NCBI RefSeq assembly: GCF_963576615.1
Contig: NC_088712.1
Span: 19,863,452 to 19,927,451, forward strand
Source of the DNA: Watersipora subatra
Taxonomy: Eukaryota > Bryozoa > Gymnolaemata > Cheilostomatida > Watersiporidae
Length of the DNA stretch: 64,000 bases
Direction of reading: 5' to 3'
Of the stretch, positions 12,651-24,300 are shown in pieces. Within the stretch, counting starts at the first letter, position 1. Every line of letters starts with the position of its first letter. Both the position numbers and the translations under genes were made by a program. The notes beneath the pieces are model-generated. The model made no database searches. It was not told the DNA's origin and saw only the letters and a program-made list of their open reading frames with translations.

Positions 12651-12798
12651 TGAAATACTGCTGCCCCGATAAGTGTGTAAATTAGCATGACCAGGGAGAC
12701 AACCACAACTCGGAAGTTTCCTTCTCCTAATTTGTACATAATATAACATCCCCCATGCTCAGTCATTTCTCTGCCCTCCACTCTGTCTGTACAGCAAC
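12651..12798 (-). CDS. Exon resembling the first coding exon of a two-pore-domain K+ channel
   Basis: Read on the minus strand, the exon starts after the acceptor TATTTGTAG (base 12798) and ends at the donor CA|GTATGT (base 12651). The first ATG is at 12766-12764. From it come about 19 polar residues, then GNFRVVVVSLVMLIYTLIG and AAVFQ, a hydrophobic helix closing in a Gly-Ala-Ala-Val-Phe turn. In two-pore (KCNK-type) potassium channels the first transmembrane helix typically ends in such a GAAVF motif, usually followed by Glu in the next exon. The frame is also open upstream of the ATG to the acceptor, so the start is not certain. Later exons with pore signatures should lie at lower coordinates; none was found in the window, so they may lie beyond the left edge or the copy may be broken. 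The family call rests on one helix. Confidence 0.45.
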
Positions 12799-13529
12799 CT
12801 ACAAATATAAACAGTGTTATGAATAGTAACTAGGGTAACTACTCAAAGTAAACAAAACATATTTTTAGGCTCGGCTTTCATTATTTTCTTTTCAAATAGC
12901 CTCAGTTCTAGTATGAAAGAGTATGGTGTACTTCTTAAGTGTACTTGCTAAGGAACAATTTTAGACTTTACTGGCAGCTAACATGTCAAAGAATTTTGAG
13001 CTAAGTTTGTTTTGTGTGAAGAGTTTTAGTAATACATTGATCTTGGAGCAACTAAAACACATTTGTGTAAAATTTAGTCAATCTTCAACTTAAAAATTAT
13101 AACCAAATTTTTTAATGAATATGAAAATGTTTATTTTACTTCAAAAAATCTGCTACTGTTATAATACGAATGTATATCAAATTTTATATGATCATAAATA
13201 ACCAATTTAATTTTTTTTATACCCTATACTGTAGCTATGCTAGTACTTGCATGAGTATGGACTGTTTTCTGCTTGCAGGTTAATACATACAGTACACTCT
13301 AAACTTGTCTTTTTTTAGAAAATGGTTTCTGATGCACAATTTTGTCTTAATTCTTTGTGAGGTACAACAAAATGTTCAGTATTGGATGCAACAAGGTGTA
13401 TACTGCTTTGAACAGATACAAGACTAGATTATAAAATACCCAATTGCTGTCTTTGCTGCCTTGTGGTATAACAGACAGGTTACGGTTGTAAAATCGTCTA
13501 GACTTCTCACCAATGCATATGTCTGAAAT
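12799..13529. other. No gene recognised
   Basis: Would be upstream (5') sequence or first intron of the channel-like gene on the minus strand. No clear promoter or exon was seen. Confidence 0.35.
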
Positions 13530-13890
13530 TGGCAATTAGCACAGGGTTGAGGTTGGTGCTATTATTAGCACCAACCTCAACCATGAGGTTGGTGGTTCGA
13601 GCCCTGCTTAATGCCGATCTGCCAAAAAGCTCTCAGCAAGCTTTCAATCCTAAAATTGCTAGGCATTTCGGATCTAGACCATAACTTGGAGGCCCCGTGT
13701 ACCATACTAACAATGTGGGAATGTTAAAGATCCACCTCTGTCCTTTGAAAAGCTCTGTCAGACTGGACTGTGTTGCACAAGCATCCCTTCAGGTTAATCT
13801 GACAGTTCCAGAAGTAGTAGATACAGAGAACTGGGTCACCTCTTCTCTACTAATACTCCTCAGCCCAAGCATGCATTGCTAAGATGCAAG
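13530..13890 (+). mobile_element. tRNA-derived SINE-like element
   Basis: An A-box-like TTAGCACAGGGTTG lies at 13536-13549 and a good B box GGTTCGAGCCC at 13594-13604, the spacing of an RNA polymerase III type-2 promoter with an enlarged middle. Between them is a perfect hairpin: arms GGTTGAGGTTGGTGCTA (13545-13561) and its complement (13566-13582), loop TTAT. The 3' body contains GTGTACC and GTTAAAGATCC, reminiscent of conserved body domains of some invertebrate SINEs. Outer ends and target duplications were not resolved. Confidence 0.5.
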
Positions 13891-15389
13891 TCATTGTCAA
13901 TTTCCAACAATATTGATAAATGGTAATAATATTATGTTATTATTCATCACTTTTTCTATTTTTATGATTACAAAACTAATATATGTCAACTGTTACCAAT
14001 TTGACATCTGAACCCAATCAAACAAAGAGAACAAAAGCCATACCTGAATGACAGCAAATCATATTGAAGTTCTATTAGTGACGTAAAACTTTCCTGCAAC
14101 ATTTCCAGCCACAACTCTTGATACTCGAATAGGTTTAACCAAAACATCTATTTCTCCCCCTCTCCTTTGATATGCCTGTCTAATCCCATTCCCTTTGCAA
14201 GGGTCATACGGGCACTTACCTTAAATTCGCCTAATTATTCTCGTAATCCATTTGAGCAGACGAGAAAGAGCTATCCTGCCTACTGGCGGCATGGAGCAGA
14301 TTTTAAGTTGTGAATAAGTTGAATAGAATTAGATTTAATTGAACAGGCAAGCCACAAATAATGAGATATTGACAGCAATCGTAGTGACAGCGCTGCCAGG
14401 TCTCTCGAGTGAGCAGCAACTATTTCATCAATATTTAAGGGTCATTAACTCCGCTTTGCCTCTGAACAACATGAAGTTAATATGGACATTTTTTTCAGTA
14501 TGTTTTAGTGTAAGACTGAAGACAGAAATTTTTGTCCAACAGGCTTTATTCTATGAAATGATGCCAGCAAATGTAAGCAACACTTTGAGATGCAGTTTTT
14601 ACAAAACAAGCATAACATCAAAATTACAAAATATTATGATAAATTATTAAGAAAAATGTTAACATGCCTCATTCATGTGGATCAATGTTATATGTGCAAG
14701 TACACAGGCTAGCATGTTATACTGAAGCTTTAACAACACTATACGTTCCATGTTTTTTGAAATAATATTATTTTTCATGGTATTTTTCATACACTTTGTT
14801 GTAAAAACGCACTTAAATATGTAATAGTTTTATTACTAATGAATATAAATATTACAAAAATTCCATTTACCGATTAATTGCTAAAAACTTATTACTAGGT
14901 ATCATTGCTGACACAATTAAATACTTTAAAAACTGTAGACTCGGTAGCTAAATGAAAGCTATGCTTTCTTTACAGTACGAAACTTTTTTTGCTGGCTTAC
15001 ATAGTTTTGGTTATAAACATTGCTACATATAACTCACATTTGGGAAAAATCTATTCATATAGAAGTTGCCTTCTCAATAATACAAAGGAGCTAACTCCCT
15101 ATTTCTTTCCAAATTTTCAATCGTTAATGAAATATTGCCTGCTTGATATAGATTGCAATTTGCAAGTTGGTAAGCTTCAAATAATATAGACCAGAAAAGC
15201 AACTACCCATAAAAACTGCTAACAAGCTATTAACTGTCAAAAAAGTGTGCGTTAAAGCTATATCATTATTTGTATTATTTTGTTTGCAGCTAAAGCTATG
15301 TATATTGAATGTCTTTGACTCAGATACTAAACTTTTTAACTACTACTCTAGAGTATCCCTTTCTCTCCATTTCCTTCTCCCTCTTCCCC
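13891..15389. other. No gene recognised
   Basis: Several frames of 60-103 codons are open here (for example 14339-14650, plus), but they have no domain, no repeated codon pattern and no partner exons. A possible donor CATTCAG|GTATGG on the minus strand near 14043-14050 could end a 5' exon of the channel-like gene; I could not link it by phase. Confidence 0.35.
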
Positions 15390-15745
15390 TTACACTCATG
15401 CACACACAGACAAACAGACTCGAACACACACAAATGGACTCACAGACACACACCAGATGCACAGACCCTACTCAGACTAAAAATAGACATACACCCACAC
15501 ATAGACACTCAGACACAAGCACACACATACGCTCGCATGCATGCACACACATGCTTGCACACACCACACATGCGCGAGCCCACGCACAAGCCCACATTAG
15601 CATACACATGCACAGACGTGGACACACACACTCACATGCGTATGCATTCAAACAGACTCACACACATATGCACTCCCATTGTACGCACTCACACACATAC
15701 GCACGCACTCACACACATACGCACTCACACACACGCATAGATTTC
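15390..15745. repeat. CA-rich microsatellite-like tract
   Basis: About 350 bases dominated by ACACAC/CACACA with ACG, ATGC and CAGA interruptions. Two overlapping plus frames are open across it (15245-15829 and 15309-15740) and read His/Thr-rich low-complexity peptide. These are by-products of the repeat, not genes. Confidence 0.85.
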
Positions 15746-15849
15746 AGGTCAGGACGAAATACCTATTCTCTGCCAACTCACCACCCAAAAATACTTCCTA
15801 CTGGGATTAGTAGAAACGCTGCCAGATGAATCAGATGAATTGCTGTTAG

Positions 15850-16060
15850 CAAGCAGCCTGAACCAGCTGAGACTGAAAGGGCAGGTGCTTTTAAGGTGCC
15901 TCCAATTGACAATTCATTTCCTGACACTGACATCTGGTGGTGCGATCAGCACATATATAGATGCGTAGAATCAGCGTCAGAACTTCATTCTGTATCTATC
16001 CAAAGGAAAGCCTGTGGTCTCAGTAGCATGATGGCATCAAAAATGAGGGGGGGGGTCTGA
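15850..16060 (+). CDS. Possible terminal exon of an unknown protein
   Basis: After a plausible acceptor TGCTGTTAG (15841-15849) there is a 70-codon frame to the TGA at 16058. It is of mixed composition, not AT-driven, and contains DTDIWWCDQHIYRCV near its middle. It ends through a run of nine G. Nothing in it is recognised, no upstream exon was found, and the CA-rich tract lies directly before it. It may be an exon, an exon remnant or chance. Confidence 0.2.
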
Positions 16061-16900
16061 AACACCCCCTAGTTGACTTGTTTTAAGTGGAGCAACTCAA
16101 AACTGAACTGCCTAGCGGTTGATCAGGCAGGTAGACTGGTGAAGCTGTTGTCTTGGTACAGCACCAACAACATTTTTTCAAGCTTGAAAATTAGTTGTCT
16201 CTTTGCAACTAATGTAAATGATTTCAATTCGTTACCAAATCAAAACAGGAATGATTAAGTCTTTTCATATTGCTTTGTGTCATAAACTGTTAAGAAGGCA
16301 TATGAATATATGGAGTAGACTAAATATATCATAAGTATTTTGTTAGCAGGCTGGCTTTGCAAAATTATATATTGCTGGAAGGTATTCAGGTATTAAATAA
16401 TTGAAGAACAGAACAAACTTGTGATTTTATTATAATAAAAAGTAAACTAAAATAGCAAAAATGTGCTATATAAAATAAAAACAAAAATACATTTAAAATT
16501 TCATTACCAAAAACAACCATCACATATAACATTTGAATCCCAAATGTTATACGTGTTGTACAAAACGACGATAATACTGGTTTGAAACGGAATGTATCTT
16601 GGAGTTGGACTGTCAAACTTTTGTTTGGTAACAAATTGAAAATCTTAATAGTTTTGTTATTGAGTCATTTATTAATTTGAAAATTTAATTGTTTCACCTC
16701 TGACACGTTAAAAACTGAGCGTCTTGTGTAGTTACAATTAATCGTCCAAACTTGAAAAAATTAAATTTTCCATTTGATTAGTTAGCATTTTTTTGTAGTT
16801 ATCTTCAGCATCTGTCGCAGAAATATCCAAAAGACATACAGAAACAGCAGACAACTGATAACTCCAAATTAAATAGAAATTTGACATTATCTTTAGCATA
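16061..16900. other. No gene recognised
   Basis: AT-rich flank between the possible exon and the TIR element. Open frames here lack features. Confidence 0.35.
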
Positions 16901-16902
16901 TA

Positions 16903-17658
16903 CAGTCAAACATGGATAACTCGCCCACGGATAGCTCGAACACTTGGTTAACTCGAACGGTTTCTTTGGTCCGTTCCCACACAATAATAAATTGCTATAG
17001 ATAACTCTACCTCAACTCTGTTAACTCGAACAGTTTTTTGCATAACGGCTACCGAGACGGTTGTTATCGCTTTAGAAAATCACTTTGTTCCAAGTCATAG
17101 AGGTAAAACTCAACTTTTCGTAATTCATAGGCGTCGTTATTACCACCATCGGCAAAATATTTTTGTCAACGACTTTTCTAAAGGTTTGGTGAATTTTGAT
17201 TTTTTCAAACATCCGCTTAGCGATCGCCTTTTGGAAGCATGGAAAAGTGAGGTGACCTTCGCATAAACTTCAAGAAAAATCGGCAAAATTGATCTCGGTT
17301 AAAACGCTCAAAAGAAAAAGATGTCTTTTCTTCTGAGCATTTCAACAACGATCAAGTTTTGCCAATTTTAATCTAAAAAGCGTCCTGGCAATAACATCAC
17401 CTCAAAAAACAAAACAATCTCAAGTGATAAAAAAATCTCCTATACTTTTTGATAAAAAAGTTTTAAACTTTACATTAGAAGCATTTAATTTGAAACAAGC
17501 CATTTATGCTTTTGATTTCTATTATAGTTTGTATATGTGCATGTATCTACTAATAAATAAATAAATGGGCTTGTGACATTGCTCTGATAACTTGAACGCT
17601 CTGATAATTCGAACACTTTTACTCGAACAGTGAAGTTCGAGTTATCCATGTTTGACTG
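16903..17658. mobile_element. pogo/Tigger-like non-autonomous TIR element
   Basis: The ends form a perfect inverted repeat beginning CAGTCAAACATGGATAACTCG, with a flanking TA on each side (16901-16902 and 17659-17660), the target duplication of the Tc1/mariner-pogo group. Subterminal TAACTCGAAC motifs recur at both ends. The middle (about 17200-17500) contains the dispersed repeat also seen at 2500-2970 and 8810-9260. There is no transposase. Confidence 0.7.
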
Positions 17659-17660
17659 TA

Positions 17661-18374
17661 TTTTGTGTTAACAACAGTAAACATTGAATAAATGTCATCA
17701 TTGATTTAATAGTTGCCTTCTTTTTTTATTTTGGAAAGACAACTTCTAGTCGATTCATTGGTCCCTTTACTCAGGATACTAAAGAGCAAAATAAATATAA
17801 TTATTTGATAATGTTAACAAGCCAAAGTGATTACATACAGTTGTTAGACAAATATTGTCTGTTGAATTTAGATTTAAAGATTTATATTTACTTTAATAAA
17901 TTCTGCACTATGCAATCCTGTAAAATAGAAAGCAATATAGTTTAAAACTCTGCAAGTAACAACAATAATTAAGTGCAGCTTTAATAATACCACAAACAAA
18001 CCTGTTTTATGCAATGAGACATAAATTAATATGTAAAAATGCAGCATTGAGCAAAATGAAACTCGGTGATAAAACATGCAAAAATTTTTTGTAAGTTGAA
18101 TAAATAAAAACATTAAAAAGCTGTTTGGAACCCAAAAGGGAAGTATCAGATTAAAAAGCACTATCAGTTAGTATAAATTTTGATACCAATGTCGGTGTGT
18201 TGTCATCGAGTTTGCGGGTAAAGCATGATTGATGTCAACAAATTTATCAGCGCTAACCTGACATACATAATAGAATAACAAAAATTGCAGAAAAATTGTT
18301 AGTATATTTCTCGATGTAAAGTTTAGAGCTGTAGTTGGTGATTGTAACACGATTCTCACAAAATGCTTAAGTTT
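17661..18374 (-). other. 3' flank and probable 3' UTR of gene A
   Basis: On the minus strand, AATAAA occurs at 17730-17725, about 645 bases after the stop of gene A. It lies next to a weak inverted repeat (GTTGCCTT..AAGACAAC) that is perfect in the two other units (40251-40288 and 52739-52776). A fair poly(A)-signal candidate. Sequence homologous to the array starts here, so this is the left border of the gene array. Confidence 0.45.
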
Positions 18375-21300
18375 TTACTTTGATTCCATGACTTTTTTAT
18401 AATCTGGTGGTGGCTCATTTGGGTCTTCTTCAGGCACTATGTTAGTCACTTCTATCTGTCTCATTACAACTGATGGCAGTTCTGGTCGGGCTGCTTCAAG
18501 GCCCCGTCTAAAAATATTAAAGAAGTTACCATAGCATTGTAGAAGCATCTCTAGTTGATTATCTGTCAAAATTAAGTGTAATCAATGAAATTAATAGTTA
18601 TCTTTCTTACAGAAAATGCCAGCCTAATAAAACATTAAAAACAAAATTAAAATAGACAGATGCGTGGTTGGTTCTAGTGAATACCTTTAACAACCACCAC
18701 AAATACTTGAAAAAACCTGTTTTAAGGTTACATCTGCAATTGAAAAGTGTTTAGTTTTTCAAAAAAGTTTAGCATTTCAGCGACTAGTTGAAAGATTTTG
18801 TGATGTGGAAGATTTTATGAAGTAATTCAATCCTTAGAAAAAGCCAAAAAATAAGCACATCTTAAAGAAGCAGCTCTGTTAAATTGGTCTTTTAAAAACA
18901 AATTAAACAAAAACAAATTTGATAAAATAATGTGCACGACTTTACCTTTGATTTGTTTTTATAAAATTTCTCCAGATGATATACAAAACGACAGCGATGA
19001 CTCCAAGAAACAGCACCCCGACCACTACTCCAACAATCAGCGCTGTCAAAATTAAAAATGATTGTGATATTGCAGATATACCCAAACATTATCTATATGT
19101 ATTCATGTAAAACTACGATTGCCTTGTAATCTTGTTAAATAGCATTGCACTGAAAGTAATTAAAACATTTTATAAAAGGTTGCAATGTCTGAACCTTAAG
19201 ATGCTGATATTTAGTATACAATACTGACAGTCAACCAACTACACTAATTTAGCTACCATCTTTGTTTACAGAATAATTTTTACTATAATGAGTTCAGTGT
19301 TTCGTGATTTTAGGAAAAACTCACATGAGGAAAGTTTTATAAAAGTGGACTTTCAGAGCTCCATCTACAGCTTATATAATGTGCAAAAAACCGGTCCACT
19401 CCAAAGCAATGTCGGGCTTTATTGACAATATTAAACTTTCAGTTTCCATAAAAATGCGCTATGATGTAATTTGATTACAAACTCGACAACAATGCCTTCG
19501 ATGAACCTGTTAAAGGACTTTTCTCGAAAAAAACAGTGCTATGTTTAAATGACCGAAAGGATAAAAAAGCAAACTCTAACAATCACCCGAAATCTATTAA
19601 CCCAGAACACGTGTTTGTATTGGTTGGGCATTAGCACGATCCCCGGGCATTGTTGATTATCTAGAATCTTAGTTTATTATTAGCGATCTCTGGGTTTAGG
19701 AGCACCGATTGTCACAGAAAAGCGCAGTCTCAATGGCAGCGAAAGGGATCGAAAGCGAAATGAAGTCATTCTCTTTAATGAGAAGAGATACTTTTCAAGT
19801 TATGTTTTCTTCAACAGCTTTTAGTGTAACTAAAAATGTTTGCGGGATTTACACACATCATAAACACAATTATTTTTTGTGTGAAAAAAACAAAATGATG
19901 ATATAAAATAAATGTTTTTATTTTCTACTTTATCCAAGAGACTTGTAAGGCTATGGAAGCTCAAGAATGTGCTAGCTCAAAAGTAGGTGGGTAACAAACA
20001 TTTGTGACGTAAATTGCTGTAACTCACACTAAATATGGACTCTTATAATGTCCACTTTTACTAGCTTCACTTTTTATTTTTTATTCCAAGTCAACTTTTC
20101 TTATACTAAAAATACTATGTCTAAAGAATTCCAGTGTCGTATTTTGCAAATTATTTTGTATTTTAACACAAATTCTTGCTAGATTAACAGTAGAGAAGAT
20201 AGTTGAAAATTAAGCTTTCACTCAAGTTGATACAAAAATATTTTGTTGGCAGACTATAGATAGTAAAAAGTATATAAATATATTTGGTTATGAAACTAGG
20301 TAAGCTAGTCTATATATATATTTCTCAGAGTATGTCTTCTGTTTTCTGTGTTCGGTATGTCCAGTTATAGCCATTAAAATTTCGGAATTTAATTTCCACA
20401 TTTTGCTGGACTTGAACTCACGAAGATCGCGGATGCAGATAGTTAATTCAACACTTTAACCACGAGACCACGGAAGCTCATACAATATGATCACTCTTTA
20501 CACAAAACATATACATCGATTTCCGTTTTCACACCAAAATGATGTAATAATTACAACTCTATTAACTATCAGTTCTATGAAATGCGATGCTTTTTTGTCC
20601 TCGCCGTATTAGGGCTAATTTGTTTTTGGCAAAATGATATCAACAATAGACTTTCTCGATATTATAATTTGGCGATTAAATTCTATTAACTCTATAAAAC
20701 ATGATGCCTTTTTTCATTTTTGTGAACTTTTATTTCTGGCTTTTCGTAAGGTTCAATTGCTAAATCGCTGTAAAGGTCAAGCTGTAAAGTTTAATACTTT
20801 TCATGCGGACAATTGTATTATCTCGAGTAGGAAGGCCTCCAGATTCTCTCACCTTCGATCAAACAAAGACACTGCAATATCTCATTTTTACATATTGTCG
20901 TACCCGTATCGTCGTATTCAGAGTTTTGATGGATAGCTGCTGATGGAATAGTAACTTTTTTATACGCACACTTCTCTGCAAGAATTGTTATTATTTAATC
21001 AACATATTCAGAATTTTTATTTGTTTTCTCAGTTCATATTAATTGTATCATTACCAAATCATCTCTTATTGTAATCGTAACAAAACAGATTCAATTTAGC
21101 TATTACTTGCTAATTATTTTACTTTTACATCTAAACCCTTTTATGGTCATTTTATTGATTTAATTTATTTGACCTGCACGAAACATTCTCCTCATGATAT
21201 GAAGTTTAAAAGTTGTTTGACAAAGTTTGAAAACCTTTACAGTTGTTTTTATTTTCTCTCAAACTATTTCAGCTACACAAAACACTGTTCTCATGATATG

Positions 21301-24300
21301 TGGTTTGAAATTTAGATTTAGAATGGAATTTAGAATGGCAATTGCTGTTATATGTTAAATACAAATAAATTTTCTGTGCAAATACTTTTTTATTACTAGC
21401 TGTATTACCCGGGCAACGCCAGGTAGTACAGCTAATAGTCATATATGTATAATAATGACAAGATCAAGTTACTCACCTGCGGTAGGACCTGTATAATTTG
21501 GGTTCCTCTCAGCTAAAACATTAAACAAAAATTTAATAACAAATTATAATTAAATTTAATCATAATTTATTTATAATGATAAACTTATAATGATGATTTA
21601 TTCATAAATGATTTCAACTGTAAAAAATATTAAGATATCAGCTAGTGCTGAATGAGTTTCTAAGTGGATTAACTTCTAGCAAAATCATTTTCTTAACCTA
21701 AAATGAGGCTGAGAATTTTAACAGCGGTAATTGCAGTTTGTTTAAAAAAACCAAATATATGTCTAACGCAACTTGAAGGTGTTGGAATAACCATTCAACC
21801 GAGCATAAGGTGACCTGTTTAACGAACTTTTTACAAACACTTCTAACAAAAATTTAACTTTTGTAGTTATACTGATTCCAAAAGTTGTTTTTAGTTTTTC
21901 TAAGTTTGATTCAAAACTTATTTTCCGAATTTACCAAGTTAAGCTGATATTTGGAGAACAATTTTCAAAATACTCTGAACAATATTTGTGGTTGTTTCTG
22001 TGCAGATATACAAACTGTAGGCAATCTGAAGTAACTACAATTGTCTTTAGAGAAAATTGTTAATAATTTAATAATTTCAACTAAATCTTAATATTTATAA
22101 ATTATTAACATATTTATAAAATATATTTACTATAATTAAATCCAATAATTTGTTTACAAACCGAATTTAAAAGCATATATTATTGAACAAACTTTTTATA
22201 AAAATTTATTTTTTGTAAGATTTCTTATTTTTTAAATTATTTGGGAAGCAAGTCATTATTTATTAATGAATATCAGAGGCTTTTGAGGACTATAATCTAA
22301 CGGAAATGGAGTTGTAAGTGTAGTTAGGTTATTTAGAGCAGAGAGATCATTGTCAATGATGAGAGTAGACTACTTCGAAAAATTGAAGAATACTTTTTAG
22401 ATTACCTAAGCCTAGGTTAATCTAACAGCTAAACCTGCACAAGTATGTGTATGAGTCAGTAATGGTAACATACAAAAGATTTTTACTTACACACAGTATA
22501 CTTACTATAAATTGGAGCCATAGAAGTAACCCTTATCGCATCTGCAATAAGACAAAATAATGTTTATATTACACACCCAATGTAAGCCTAGCCTTGAAAA
22601 ATCAAGTGAGCACAAAAATTGTCAATTAAAATCAACCATTTTTAAATTTGCTCGTTAACCATAATTCCATCAATCAACACAAGAGTCAATCAAATGTTAA
22701 CTAGTTAACATGTGAGGGCATTACTTATTAAACAAAGAACTTACGCTTAGTGCAGTTACCATAAGCTATTTCATCATAGCTTGAGTTCGTCTTTTCCCAC
22801 AAGAACTCACAAATATTATCTGTATCGCTGTATCGTATAGCATCGCCATCATTCACATACATGTTGTACACCATCCACCAAGAGGGATTTAAGTTTTTAT
22901 TATGTTCAAAACTTGCAGAAAAGGCAACCTCTGTAAAATAAAGACATGTGATTTACTCAACTTTATGACCTGTACTTGTTTGAAAAACAAAATCTTGATA
23001 ACACAAATCATATTGCTGTAGCAAACTAATTGTTCATTCGTAGTCAGACCATCAACCAATCAAGACAGGTAAGTAAGCTTTTCCGATGTGGTAAAAAGGT
23101 TGTGGTACAATGTGCTGATGTGATTGGTTCCGAGGTGTAAAAAAGTTATACTCATTGAATTGCTCAATTGTTCTTATTTGTGAAATAATTTAGAAAATGC
23201 GAATCAACTGTCAAAAATAGTTCTGTTTTTTGTAGGTACTAGCTCAAAAACAAAAGTGTGTTTATGAAATTGCTATTATATATGTTATATTGTATTTTTA
23301 TGCATTACGGTAGCTTTGTCTTAATGCCAAAGTCGAGTTCTCTGTAAACACTGGTTCCCACTAGATCATTAAATCTCGATGTTGGTGCCACAAAACTTCG
23401 ATGATCATTGCTGATAACAATATTCACACTACCACAAATCATCCCCGCTCACACTAGCAAATACTCCGTGACATAGTGTTCTCATTTTTCTTTTCAATTG
23501 ATCTCGGAGGACCTCTTTGTTTCGGCATCATCAAACCAAGTACTAGTTTCGTAGCAACTAGCAAAAACGAAAACAAATTTATAACGATATCAGCGACAGC
23601 GAATATCATCGTTGAAATGGTGCACATTGTACAAGCAGTCATTGATGCTCAGCAAACTATAGGGAAAGTTTGACAGTTGAAAACTTTTTGACATATCCTC
23701 TTTGCTTCATCAATGCTATCAGTTTAAGACGCACAGAGTTGACAATGAATGCTGAAAGCTCAACGCTGACAAACAGTGTAAAGCAGCATTAAGCAGCACT
23801 TATAAAGCAGTACTTATGTAAACTACTAGTTCCATAATAAACTTTTAAAAATGATTAAAATATAATTGAACAAAAAATAAATAATATGATAACATAACAC
23901 ATAATACAGTAAATGAACATAGCGATAACAACCTCAACGAAGGCAGAACGCAACTATACAGGGTACCTGATTGTCAAGAAAATGTGCAATCAATGTGTTT
24001 AATGAGAAACTCCAATAAAGTACAATATTGTACTAGAAGCAATTCGCCACATGAAACAGAAGAAATGTATATATCTAAAACGACCACAGCTTTTAAATCA
24101 AGCTTGGGCAGAAGATATGAAATCTATAACAATCTTACGCTTTGCTACTAATCTCTGTTTAGCAAAGTTTAAAATTTATGAACTTAAAAATAATAAATAC
24201 TATTGTATTGCAGCCTGAAACCTGACACAAAAAACAACAAAGGTTCAGAACAAAGTTCAAGAATGGTGGAGTTTATAAGAATGCTGACTACTGCATCAGA

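Noticed and set aside
14339..14650. 103-codon plus-strand frame
   Set aside because: No domain, no splice partners and AT-driven codon content; no evidence for a gene.
15245..15829. 194-codon His/Thr-rich frame
   Set aside because: It comes from the CA-rich tract; composition and overlap with a second frame fit a repeat artefact.
18892..19089. 65-codon minus-strand frame over the transmembrane exon
   Set aside because: It reads a different frame from the one that gives a clean helix and matching phases in all three paralogues; it is a shadow of exon 6.
23454..23673. Frames on both strands conserved between gene A and gene B intron 2 (also 46782-47001)
   Set aside because: A and B are near-identical there at all sites because of the recent duplication; in gene C (59151-59348) the frames are broken, so there is no sign of coding constraint.
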